Assembly (NCBI GenBank): GCA_014058105.1
Contig: JACGCM010000440.1
Span: 868,001-932,000 of the forward strand
Source: Kingdonia uniflora
Lineage: Eukaryota; Streptophyta; Magnoliopsida; Ranunculales; Circaeasteraceae
Reading direction: 5' to 3'
DNA length: 64,000 bases
The notes under the pieces were generated by a model. It made no database searches and was not told where the DNA came from. It worked only from the letters and a program-made list of their open reading frames with translations. Position 1 is the first letter of the stretch; each line of letters opens with the position of its first letter. The translations under genes were made by a program, and so were the position numbers. Shown in pieces: positions 24,501-33,579 of the stretch.

Positions 24501-27500
24501 GAAACACTTACTCGGGGTCCTAATGGCCATCCTAACCTCTCCAAGACATCGGAATTCAAGAAACCATGTAATAAAACTACAGTAATAGTTTGCATTTATT
24601 CAAACGCCACCGGAGCACTTCAAATCCCACCATCCAATGTTACAAAAGGTCATTGGTACTTAAAATGCCCACAGTCTGAAATGACAAAAACCTTTTGCTA
24701 ACCGAGATACGAAGTAAGGATACTACTTGAGTACCTCCAAACTTTTCATTAAGCGAGAGACATTGAATACCTTGTGCGTAATACGGTAATACTCTTGCAA
24801 ACGTATAGTATATCTTTAATAAAGAATTTAATATGGACATAAAAAAAACGACACAAATAATTATAGCATCCACAACAGCGAACCAAATAGTCACTGCATT
24901 GCTAAATTACCTTCTTCTATTATTAGGGCAAAACAGTGCAGCTGCAGTAGATGAAGTTTGGTCATCATTGGATGCTGGTGTTATCCAATATCACTAATTA
25001 GTGGCAAAAAAACAAATACCAAAACACATATCTAGTCAGTGATTTTACCACTAATTAGTGATATTGTCTAATTAGTGGCAAAAACAAACACCCCATTAAT
25101 CCAATACTTTAACTCAATTCTCATGTTTTCCAAAAACTCGATACCACTAATAAACTGCTCCAGATAACCCAAAACCTCCATTGAACTCACTTTTCTTGAA
25201 ACTTGGCAAGTAACATTCCCTCATTGTAATCAAAATAAACATAACTGCTAGGCGCTTGCTAAAAACATCTTACCGCCGCAGATATTTTACTGTATCTTGT
25301 AAGTTCCTTATGAATTTCCCAACATTTTCCTATCAAAACTTTCCCACATTTCCTCAAATCTACTATGTTTCTTATATTCCACCAAAACTGTTCTATATTT
25401 CTAATTTTCCATCATGAATTCAACCCCTCCAACAGTGCCTTAGTTCATAACATCAGTCATTAGATATAGGCGCGTCAATTTATCTCATGCTACTTGCAAT
25501 TGAGCTTCCAGATCGTTATTTCTTTTAGGCTATTTCAACGACAACTTAAAACAAACATCCACAAGCATCCCTATACATTTGGAGACCGATCTCCAAAACT
25601 CAAAAATAGAGTAATACTGTAATACATGAAACAATATGCTCATCAACATAAAAACTAAATGGAGATTTTAACAAAAAAAAAAAAAAAAACTAAAGTAAAA
25701 GATTAGGAGGTGTATTACATATACCTAGGGAGGACCTCCATGCATCTTTATAGGAATCGTCACGACCACACGTAGCACGTTTCGTGCGTCGTGTAATCAC
25801 CTATTTATTTAGTTATTGCTATTTACTTTAATTCCTTAAAATAATAGGACTAGTTTCCTAATTAAATTAGTATAAGGGTTTCTATTTGTGCTAGGTTTCT
25901 TCTCCTATAATAAAAATCATAAACTTAGTTTATTTATTATGTTGGTTTTAGTGAGAGAAAAATTTAGTCTTAGAGAGAGATGCAAAGTATGGGGTAACTC
26001 TAAAAACCTTCATTTTATTTAATGCAATTGAGATATCTTAGTTTTAATTGAGATTAATTTAGCTTCCGCAAATATAGTTTTTAACAATTTGGCACTAAAA
26101 CTAGCAAGATTTTGTGGGATTTTTTTGCACCACTGCTGCAGTGATTTCGGAATCTGCTACAGTTATTTTTGTGTTGCTACGGTAATTTTGGCGTTTACTA
26201 CAATGATTTTTGCTACAACAATGTTAAGCCAAGATGATTTAGAAGGATTATGGGACAAGTTCGGGTGGAAAGACTGCAAAGTAGAAGACTACATAAAAAA
26301 TTGGATAGAATAAAGATTAGAAAAGGATAAAGGCATACTTCTATGGAGAGAAGCCAATGAAGTGTAGATTCATATCGTCAAGGATTGCAAATATTTTTAT
26401 GTTTAAAAAGAGATCTGGCATTGGAGGCGTTTCAGATGCTTGAGAACTCTAATGTCAAAAAAGATGGGTTTCGAACGAGTATAGGTGTTGAAATCGATAT
26501 AGATGGCTTGAAGATTAAACACCGGCTACGATGTACTAACGGAGGGAAAGGTTTTCTATGCGACCGATTTCGTGGGTGGGGTAGGCGAAGACGCATTGGA
26601 GGTTGAGGTTGGAGTTGTGACGGAGGAATCAAATAAATTCGATGGAGATGAAACACTACGAAGAGAGAGATTCACCGTGTGATTGATCTAGTAGGTGGGA
26701 AAGACGTAGACGTATTGGAGAGTTCTTGATCAAACTCCAACAAAGAGGTTGCGACAATGATGTGAGATGTTCACACGATCAACAATTCCAATCATATGAA
26801 TGCCCAGCCGAAGAAGACCAGCCCCAATCCAAAACCCTTGCTTGGAATTCGAAGAACAATCGGAAAAGGATTACCAGCAACAGCAAAAACGAAAAAAGAG
26901 ACAGAAAGAAAAGAGTCGACGGTGACAACGCTGGCCAATTTTGAGGAACCGACCACCAGCAGGGCTGCCCCTACACCCAAATTAATTTTAACAAAATGAG
27001 AGACATCATAGCAATTGCCAGGCAAACAACCAACACCACCACAACACCGGTGACAGAGAGAGAAAAAGACCGCGTCAATTGTTGGACATGCCCCCGACCA
27101 CGAAGAGTTACCAGCAAACAATCGACACCACCGCAACACCAGTGATAAAGAGAGAGATCGCGTAGAAGCTACCGAGAAATCATCAGGGTGTGGCTTGAAC
27201 TTAATAAAATCGAAGGGATATGGAAGAGACAATGGTTTTGGAAGAAAATCACTTCAACAGAGTCCTTCCACAAGTCACACGAATACTTTAGGACGGTTTT
27301 GCAGGTAGAGGAAAACCGAAATACAGCAAGAGAATACTAGGATTACCTTAGGAGATGAGTAGAATCAGGGAAGATAGAAACCAAGATCACGTGCTTGGCA
27401 CGAGCCAGGGTCGCCACATGCTTGGCACGGGACATGACATGCAATAGACAAGGGCAGATACACACAACAGATGTTTGACATGAATCACACCACACGAACG

Positions 27501-30500
27501 GGATCTAGCACGTTTACAAATACGACAAGGGGCAGGTCATGGCATGCCTTCGGTAGGGTTGGCATAGAGTTTGGCATGCCTCTAGTTAATACATATGCTA
27601 GTTACGTGACCAATACCAACAATTCAAAGAATCCAAGCTCAACCCCTCTTACCCAACCAACCCATTTATTATCCCTGAAACTATTGTAATACCCATTTCT
27701 TCTTTTCTTCCAACTACGGCACCAACAATGGCCACCCCTACTTTATCACCGACCAACCCATGCCACGATGAACAATCTATTGGCTTTAACCCTAAGTCCA
27801 ACTTCTCCTACCATCATCGAAAAACCTATAACGACCACAAAAGCTTCTTCATATGCAACTACGACATTACCAAGTTCGTCGATAGTCACCGGACCCTCTG
27901 ACAACAAGAATCCAAATCCAAACCTTTTAAAAAAATTGCCAACATGGAAAGAACTCACAGTAACTTTGGCGATTAAGAACGCAACACGAGGTGATCGCAT
28001 GAGCATACGAGGTTTAAGGAATTGTGAAACTAAAGGAGGGAGAAGACAAATGGAGCTGATTAGCAAAATAATTGAGGAGAGGGTAATTAGTTTTTACAAT
28101 ATGCAGGCACATATTTGGGAACTAGGAGGGAGTAATTTCTCACAGATGGGTGTATCAAAAATAGTTATGTATGTTGATCCATATTGGATAGAGTTTCTGG
28201 TTTGTTCTTTCGACTTTGTGGGTTCTACCTCTGTTGATAATACAATGAAGCAACATAAGCTTCAGATGATGTGTTACAATGTCCAAAGGGTATACAAGTA
28301 AGTTACGGTAAAATTTGTGGCCGTATTCCAAAGACTTTAAACCTGCACTTTTAGTCTCATGTTGATGCCTTGAAGATTTTCTCACCAGAGTTCGTGGTCG
28401 AACTCTTCTTAGACAGAGAGAATTGATAGGAATCGTGGTCGTATCCACGACAATGCGTAGCACATTTCATGGGTCGTGTGAGCACCTCTTTATTTAATTA
28501 TTATTATTTACTTTAATTCCTTAAAATAATAGGACTAGTTTTCTAATTAGATTAGTACTAGGGTTTGTGTTAGATCTCTTCTCTTATAAAAAAAAACAAA
28601 AACATAAGCTTAGTTTATTTCTTATGTTGATTTTAATGAGAGAAATGTTTAGTCTTAGAGAGAGATGTAAAGTTTGGGATAAATCTAAAAACCCTAGGTC
28701 TTCGACCATTTATTTTATGCAATCAAGAGATCTTTGTTTTAATTAAGATTAATTTAGCTTCTGCAAACGTATCTATTCCCTTTAACAGTATCATGAAAGC
28801 TCAAAAACAAGAAACCTAGTGATCATCACTGTGTGACTGGTTTATTCGATAACTCATTATTGGAAATATTACAGGTCAGGGTGCACAAAAGCATGAGAAG
28901 AAAGACCAAAGTAGGTCTCCCACAGATTAGCTCATTAATGTTAAAAGAGAATCACTTTCTTATATGAAACCAAGTATGTTCTAGATGTAAATTGGGTGTT
29001 TTGCATACAAATTTTGCAAAAACGAAATAATGTCTAAAACTGAGTTAGGTTTAAAGCATGCACTTGAGGTGAGTAGTTATTTAGATGATTGGATAATTAT
29101 AAGTTTAAGCCACAATATTTCATGAAAATTCCCTTACCTTAAGGTAGGGACCGCCCTAACATAATGCAACCTATATCATATGCCTAGTCTTAGGAATTTA
29201 GTTGGATGGTTTCCCTTGGGTTCGCGTAGTAGTGTGCAAATCACAACCTTAGGTCATGATAAATCATAGTGGCTATCCGCGCTGGTAATGAGGAATTCTT
29301 GGACATCCTTGACTGATGTTCAAGACCCTTTTGCTGACAAGAACCACACACTAATAAAAGAAGGGAAGGAAAATATTGATATTCCAATATTCTAATTATA
29401 ACGAGCTTTACTGATCTTTATATAGCAAGGGGTTACTAAACTACTTCTATTACTAACCAATATGGGACTAAAGGAGGAGTATATGTGTAGACATACTATA
29501 TACTCCAACATTCCCCCTTACCTTGATACGAACACGCTCGTATTAAGGTGAATGACAATATGAGAACAAATAGATAGTCCCTCACAAAGATACAATCACT
29601 CCTTCACTAATAAAAAATTAAAGCTCCTCCTAATAAACCTTATTCCAGACTTTCCTTTTGTAGCAACAAAAATATTTCAAAGTTGTACAGATCACCTGTG
29701 AAATCGGTGGCAATAATATTCGACTTGCCATTTTTCCCACACGTGGTTTTGTAACTAAAAGTTGTGAAATCAACGGCAGCTACCGACTTGTCTATTTTCT
29801 CACGTAAGGATAATATGAATATCTTGAATAAATACTGAGAAAATAGAGACACTCATGTAAAACTAAAAGGATCGTTAAAGAGAGGACTAGTCGAGGAAGA
29901 GATGATCGCTCGAGAGAAGTAAAGAAAAAAAAACTCAAATAATAGATAATCACTCGATGAAAAACGAATTACTCGAGTAATAGAAAAGCACTCGATGAAG
30001 AAATCACTCGATGAAGAGATAATCGTAAGGCTTGTCAATTCTCACTAGAGAAAGTGAGAAAAATTACTAAGGCTTGTCAATTCTCTCTTTAAAAAAACCA
30101 CAATTTTTGAACTACAGTTTGTGATCTTCTCAACAAATTCACCCCCCAGCAACTAGGTTAAAAAATCACGTGGCAACCCATTTTTCACCTTGAGGGTGAA
30201 GAATCCACCCTCTGGGTGGATTTTTGCTAGATTGATGTCGCGCAGTTTCAGAACTGCTCGTTGGGTAATGAACGCTCCAGATGGAGACACGTGGTCAGAT
30301 CTTATGTTTTTGATTATACCGCGCAGTTCAAAACTGCGCAAAGTGACACCACGCGATTCAGAATTGCGCGAAGTGATATTCATCTTGATTTCCAAACGAA
30401 CTGCTGTGGGGTGGATTGTGGTGGATTGAATTCACCATGATTTTGGGCAAATCTACCCACCCTACTGCTGTGATGCTCTTAGCTTCTTTATTTTTTGTAT

Positions 30501-31161
30501 TTTTCTCTTGCTGCTATTTTCCTCTCTTTTTTTTGCCTGCCACTCCTTGGGGTTTTGTCTTAGGAGGGTCTTCTTTTGTACGGTTTTTCTCTTTCTTGTT
30601 TGAATGGGAAGCTCACTTACCAAATAATAATAATCTCTTGTTTGTTTGAATGGGAAGCTCACTTACCAAATAATAATAATACTAATAATAATGCACATGC
30701 ATCTTCCATGAACATAACATTTATAGGCCATTAATAATTATAAAATAAAAAATAAAGTGAGAATCTTACTTGTCGATTCTCTCTCGGAATTTCTCCAACA
30801 ATCTCCGGTTATCTTCCTCAATATTTCCAATAAGTTTATCAACGAATATCCGTCTTTCTAAAGCTCCAAGCCTCCTAACATCAATCACCCTCTTTTTTTC
30901 ATCTTCAGCACTTTGATCAAACAAAGATGTTCTAAGCTGTTCGTACGTGGGTAATCTCTCAAGGGCAGCCCAATGTAACTCAACTTCATCCTCCGTAATC
31001 TCTCTCGTTGTTGAATTAACATCTGAAATACGTCTAAAACTTGTTTCCGTGTCATCAAGGAACGATAAACGGCTGCTATGATGGTCATCAAACAATAAGT
31101 CATTGCTTTGACCTGCATCACCCTCCTCGGCGTCGGTCCTTCTTATATAATCAATACTCAT
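12547..31161 (-). CDS. Full-size ABCG (PDR-type) ABC transporter, 24 exons
   Basis: This encodes an ATP-driven exporter of the pleiotropic drug resistance type, normally in the plasma membrane and moving terpenoids, hormones or other small molecules. The spliced product is about 1,454 residues, the usual PDR length. NBD1 has Walker [10 protein letters not shown] (about residue 207), signature LSGGQKKR (346) and Walker B ALFMDE (366-371). TMD1 spans about 520-775. NBD2 has Walker [10 protein letters not shown] (899), signature [11 protein letters not shown] (1003) and Walker B IIFMDE (1026-1031), then TMD2 and a short C-terminus ending FQKR. The PDR block '[14 protein letters not shown]' is present. 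The start is the ATG at 31159-31161, giving an acidic N-terminus with '[10 protein letters not shown]'. 'DEITNGLD' in NBD1 recalls the ABCG30-like subgroup, but the substrate cannot be inferred. No stop was found in any exon. Confidence 0.93.
14242..16836. other. Enlarged intron 19 of the PDR gene, unassigned part
   Basis: This 2.6-kb stretch separates exons 19 and 20 together with the small LTR element to its right. It holds a tandem repeat (14746-14880). Just before it, a plus-strand frame at 14613 starts [20 protein letters not shown] and continues hydrophobic, ending '..IASR' before 'gttgatcc'. This looks like a signal peptide followed by a splice donor, but no cysteine-rich or other second exon follows. 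I recognise no transposon ends and no host gene. It may be a captured gene fragment. Confidence 0.4.
14746..14880. repeat. Two tandem copies of a ~65-70-bp unit
   Basis: The block 'ttggtgacttccggagttcg' (14750) recurs as 'ttggtgacttcgggagttcg' (14825). Both are followed by 'cttccactctgt' and 'ccatttgccatttctctt'. On the minus strand the unit reads in frame as '[17 protein letters not shown]' twice. Nothing else supports a gene. Confidence 0.85.
16837..18384 (+). mobile_element. Small non-autonomous LTR retrotransposon (TRIM/SMART-like)
   Basis: Short LTRs at 16837-16993 (157 bp) and 18246-18384 (139 bp) start TGTT and end CTACA and align closely. A perfect iMet primer site TGGTATCAGAGC (16994-17005) follows the left LTR, and 'gtgagggggag' (18235-18245) precedes the right LTR. 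Flanks are gcaac and acaac, a target duplication with one mismatch. The 1.25-kb interior has no gag or pol. It contains many variants of 'ctcgagtga' or 'agtgatt' (17480-17940) and two copies of 'gccgatttcacaa' (17966 and 18023). It lies in intron 19 of the PDR gene, in the opposite orientation to the gene. Confidence 0.88.
23185..23678. mobile_element. MITE in PDR intron 4 (PIF/Harbinger-like, TAA target site)
   Basis: It starts GAGCATCCAGAGTAGTAGG and ends CCTTACTGCTGCATATGCTC, which are imperfect inverted repeats. TAA flanks both sides (23182-23184 and 23679-23681). Inside is a 31-bp unit containing 'acattaacaaaacccaccct' present twice in tandem (23250-23311), and 'ccgcgcagttc'-type motifs. 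The same ends occur at 30120-30478 and in a fragment ending at 32923. Confidence 0.75.
24173..25747. other. Intron 1 of the PDR gene, exon-2-proximal part
   Basis: No coding exon is needed here: exon 1 and exon 2 join in phase without it. It holds a perfect 18-bp inverted repeat, aatatcactaattagtgg (24987-25004) and its complement (25048-25065), followed by a third partial copy, probably a small fold-back element. A poly-A run lies at 25671-25689. Nothing else is recognised. Confidence 0.6.
25748..28787 (+). mobile_element. Non-autonomous LTR retrotransposon (LARD-like) in PDR intron 1
   Basis: LTRs lie at 25748-26086 (339 bp) and 28424-28787 (364 bp). They share 'cttaaaataataggactagt' and 'gtcttagagagagatg' and end TTTTAACA/CTTTAACA. 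The left terminal TG is mutated. After the left LTR 'ttggcactaaaac' stands where the primer site TTGGTACCAGAGC stands in the element at 47729. 'agacagagagaat' precedes the right LTR. The 2.3-kb interior has no recognisable gag-pol. Its longest plus ORF (27768-28301) includes '[13 protein letters not shown]', resembling the interior of the 47729 element. Host flanks gcatc and gtatc suggest a decayed target duplication. It is antisense to the PDR gene. Confidence 0.82.
28788..29333. other. Intron 1 sequence, nothing recognised
   Basis: AT-rich intronic DNA between two inserted elements. No ORF, repeat end or RNA gene was recognised. Confidence 0.5.
29334..30065 (-). mobile_element. Truncated TRIM/SMART-like LTR element, minus orientation
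   Basis: Its 3' LTR is at about 29334-29510, ending 'tactccaaca'; on the minus strand it begins TGTTGGAGTATA. The adjoining 'taagggggaa' is a polypurine tract. The interior on the minus strand matches the 16837 element: 'ggagtgattgtatctttgtg' here against 'ggaatgattgtatccttttg' there, then 'gactatctatt'. It also has many 'cactcgatgaa' repeats (29950-30015). No 5' LTR is found on the right, so the copy is truncated. Confidence 0.7.
30120..30478. mobile_element. MITE in PDR intron 1, related to the one at 23185
   Basis: The right end reads 'ccctactgctgtgatgctc' followed by TTA, matching the MITE at 23185-23678. Inside are three near-palindromes of the form CGCGCAGTTC..GAACTGCGCG (30240-30260, 30321-30341, 30351-30371). 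The left end is not clear, so the start is approximate. Confidence 0.6.
30596..30680. repeat. Tandem duplication next to exon 1 of the PDR gene
   Basis: 'tgaatgggaagctcactta' followed by 'ccaaataataataat' occurs at 30601 and again at 30647, a 46-bp period. It ends about 90 bp from the splice donor of exon 1. Confidence 0.9.
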
Positions 31162-31302
31162 GATCCCTTCTTCTCAATGTTGTTCTCTTTGTTCTTGACT
31201 GTTTCCAAATGATGTAGTGCTCTCTCTCTCTCGTTTTGTTTCAACTTTCAATCTTTTTGAGAGATTTATGGCTCAAAAATAGGTTTCAAGATGACTTTTA
31301 TA
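31162..31302 (-). promoter_or_regulatory. 5' untranslated region and TATA box of the PDR gene
   Basis: On the minus strand TATAAAAG (31295-31302) lies 134 bp upstream of the start codon. This would place transcription start near 31265. A GA/CT run (31213-31232) lies in the presumed leader. This is the only good TATA box near the start codon. Confidence 0.55.
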
Positions 31303-31452
31303 ACAATAACTGGAGAGGAGTCCGGATTGTGTAAGATATGTCTTCATCTATCTCTAAGTCAGTCTCTCACTAATACAAAAACACTTGTCCACTGCAAAAT
31401 CTATGATGTCATCTTAAAACCTATTGTGAATACCCACCAGCTAGATAATTAA

Positions 31453-31595
31453 GGCTCTGCTTGGTATCCCGTTTATAGCTCCACATATCTATTCCGTTTA
31501 TTTTTCTTGATCCAACCGTTACTAACCATTGTATCAAAGAAAATAAACGATAATCCTTGATTCGTGGAGCCATAAACGGGATACCAAACGGAACC
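31453..31595. mobile_element. 143-bp MITE with a readable empty site nearby
   Basis: Terminal inverted repeats of about 32 bp differ at four positions: GGCTCTGCTTGGTATCCC on the left and GGTTCCGTTTGGTATCCC on the right. Flanks are TAA (31450-31452) and CAA (31596-31598). The host flank 'agctagataattaa' plus 'gtgtataagcaag' is present without the insertion at 31647-31673, part of a tandem duplication of the region. That empty copy shows the insertion point directly. Confidence 0.82.
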
Positions 31596-31868
31596 CAAGT
31601 GTATAAGCAAGATGTGGGTGCCCTCTTAATATTGTGAATACCCATTAGCTAGATAATTAAGTGTATAAGCAAGAACTAAATATGGAAAAGTAATGGTTGG
31701 GTGACCTTAAAAAGAAGAGGAGTTTAATAGAGGGATGGGAATGATGCAATAGTGATATGCCATGTCAATCCACTAGACAATCAAATTTATCAGGGGTCTG
31801 GTTTGCCATCATTAAAACTATAAGCACTCCTTAAGTACATAAACTTTTAATAGAGAATCAATCGTAAC

Positions 31869-32389
31869 TAGGGATTCAATTTTTGTCCGAACTTCCGATT
31901 TTTTCTGAAATCCGATCCGATTTTTCCGATTTTGGAACCCAATTTTACAGCTCCGATTTCCGAAAATCCGATTTCCAATTTTTTCCGAAAAAATTCGGAT
32001 CGGAATCGGATAGGCTTCTGTAATTCCGAAATTCCGATTTTTCCGAAAATAACTGATCCGATTTTTCCAAAAATAGCCGATCCGATTTTTTCGAATACTA
32101 TTATTCCGATTTAGTCAGAATAACATATTCCGAATATATCCGAATCCAAAATATCAAAATAATTTTTTTCCGAAAATTCGAAATTTATTCGGAATATCCG
32201 AAATTTATTCCAAAAATTCCGAATTTTGTTCCGAATTCCGAAAATTCCGAAAAATTTTGGATTCGGATTTATTTTGGCAGTTCCGAAAAAAATCGGATCG
32301 GATCGGAACAGTTTTTCTAGTACTGAAAAAAATCAGAAAAATTCCGAACACCTCTATTTCCGATCCGATCCGATCCGAAAACAGGCCTA
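31869..32389. mobile_element. 521-bp hAT-type MITE with perfect 8-bp target duplication
   Basis: It starts TAGGGATTCA and ends AACAGGCCTA, inverted at TAGGNNT. The octamer atcgtaac flanks both sides (31861-31868 and 32390-32397), the hAT signature. The interior is almost entirely short degenerate units such as 'tccgatttttccgaaa' and 'ccgatccgatccgatccga', symmetric about the centre. Confidence 0.85.
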
Positions 32390-33579
32390 ATCGTAACGGA
32401 TTTTAGTCGTTTGGCCAATGAATTTTTACATTTTTATCCATGTGTCATTTCCTAAATGAGGAAAACACAAAAATGTGAACAAGAAAATGCAATTAAAACG
32501 GATTGCCACATTAATAATTGTCATCTTATCTTATCAAGTGATTTATCATACATTTTGTATGTATGCTCTTTTTACGGCCATTGAATCATGCATGACCTAC
32601 TTAACGAGCGGACTTATTTTAGGGAGGCAATAAAGTTGAAAAATGCTTTTAGACTCGTTAAATTTTTTTTCCTCCCTATTTTTACACACTCTCTCCTCAA
32701 CAATAAAGGAGGGAGAAAGAAGATTTGGGTAGCCACATAAATGTTTTTACGTGAAAAGTGAAAAGTGAAAAGTGACAAGTGAAAAGTGAAAAGTGGTTTC
32801 TTCTTTATTTTGTACATGCATAGTTACTTGGCTCACTATTTAAAGGAATTTGAAAATGAAATCAACGGAAATATAGTTCCACGTCACAATGACTCCCTAC
32901 AAGGAAGGCTACTGTGGATGCTCTTAAATCTCCTTTTTCGTGGTTATAAAGAGAGTTTGATGACTTAGGCCATACAGAGTGGGCCTTCTTCGCTAGAGTT
33001 GGGTTAGCCTTATCCCCATCGAACTATTTAGTGCGGCGACATTAGACTTGACTATATATCAACCACACGACCGGATCAAAAATGTAAAGCCTATCTTGTA
33101 TTTTTCTCCTATAGATAGCACTAGATTAGGGTTTTAATTGAAGTGTTGCATGTCTATTGTGACCCCTATTCATGGGAAAAAAAAAACTTTGGAAATCAAG
33201 TTATGCTTTTTTTTAGGAAAAAGAAATGTTCTAACAATCTTAATTAATGAGTGAACTCTTAACGGGTGGACTTGTATCATTGAACGAGTTACAGATTTCT
33301 TTCTTGATGCCTCTTCTTTCATATGAAGACATCCCTCACAACTCACAAGGTTGGCTAAGACACAATGTCAACTACAAATTAAAGTTTTAAAAGAAACTTT
33401 TTCCCATGCAAGTTTAAAAGAGATAAAGTTGGACACGAATTTCAGTTAGTGCATGCTTATAATGCACCAAGTTGAGTGAGTGCCTTCTAAAAGAGGATAT
33501 AAAGCCCGGTGTGAAAGCCAAAGGACACCTAAAGATACCGCACACCCATTAATGGTAGGAGTTTTTTTAGCACAAGCAA
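32390..33579. other. Intergenic with a tandem repeat and a MITE fragment
   Basis: (gtgaaaa)n, about six units with one variant, lies at 32751-32795. 'ggctactgtggatgctc' followed by TTA at 32907-32926 is the end of a MITE related to those at 23185 and 30120; its other end is not seen. No gene is recognised. Confidence 0.6.

Larger units (their letters stand above)
12547..31161 (-). other. Exon map of the PDR transporter
   Basis: Exons (minus strand, 5' to 3'): 31161-30770, 24172-24049, 23957-23872, 23789-23705, 23117-22958, 22882-22806, 22718-22665, 22587-22497, 22361-22060, 21972-21691, 21594-21281, 21206-21046, 20944-20841, 20756-20605, 20491-20351, 20116-20043, 19948-19616, 19408-19118, 18922-18839, 14241-14108, 13981-13754, 13501-13330, 13231-12977, 12813-12547. 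Each junction has GT and AG and keeps frame. Two acceptors (22882 and 13501) were chosen because only they keep phase and family length. Exon 14 is uncertain by 2 bases: translation needs 154 nt, the coordinates give 152. The first intron is about 6.6 kb and the nineteenth about 4.6 kb; the other 21 are below 600 bp. Confidence 0.85.

Noticed and set aside
24640..24894. 84-codon hydrophobic minus-strand ORF, considered as an extra transporter exon
   Set aside because: Exon 1 and exon 2 join exactly in phase and give the family sequence without it.
26796..28301. Several overlapping ORFs of 60-177 codons on both strands
   Set aside because: They lie inside the non-autonomous LTR element, shadow each other and show no known domain; only the YVDPYW segment is noted.
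31421..31645. 74-codon minus-strand ORF upstream of the transporter
   Set aside because: It spans the 143-bp MITE and its duplicated flank, so it has no independent coding support.
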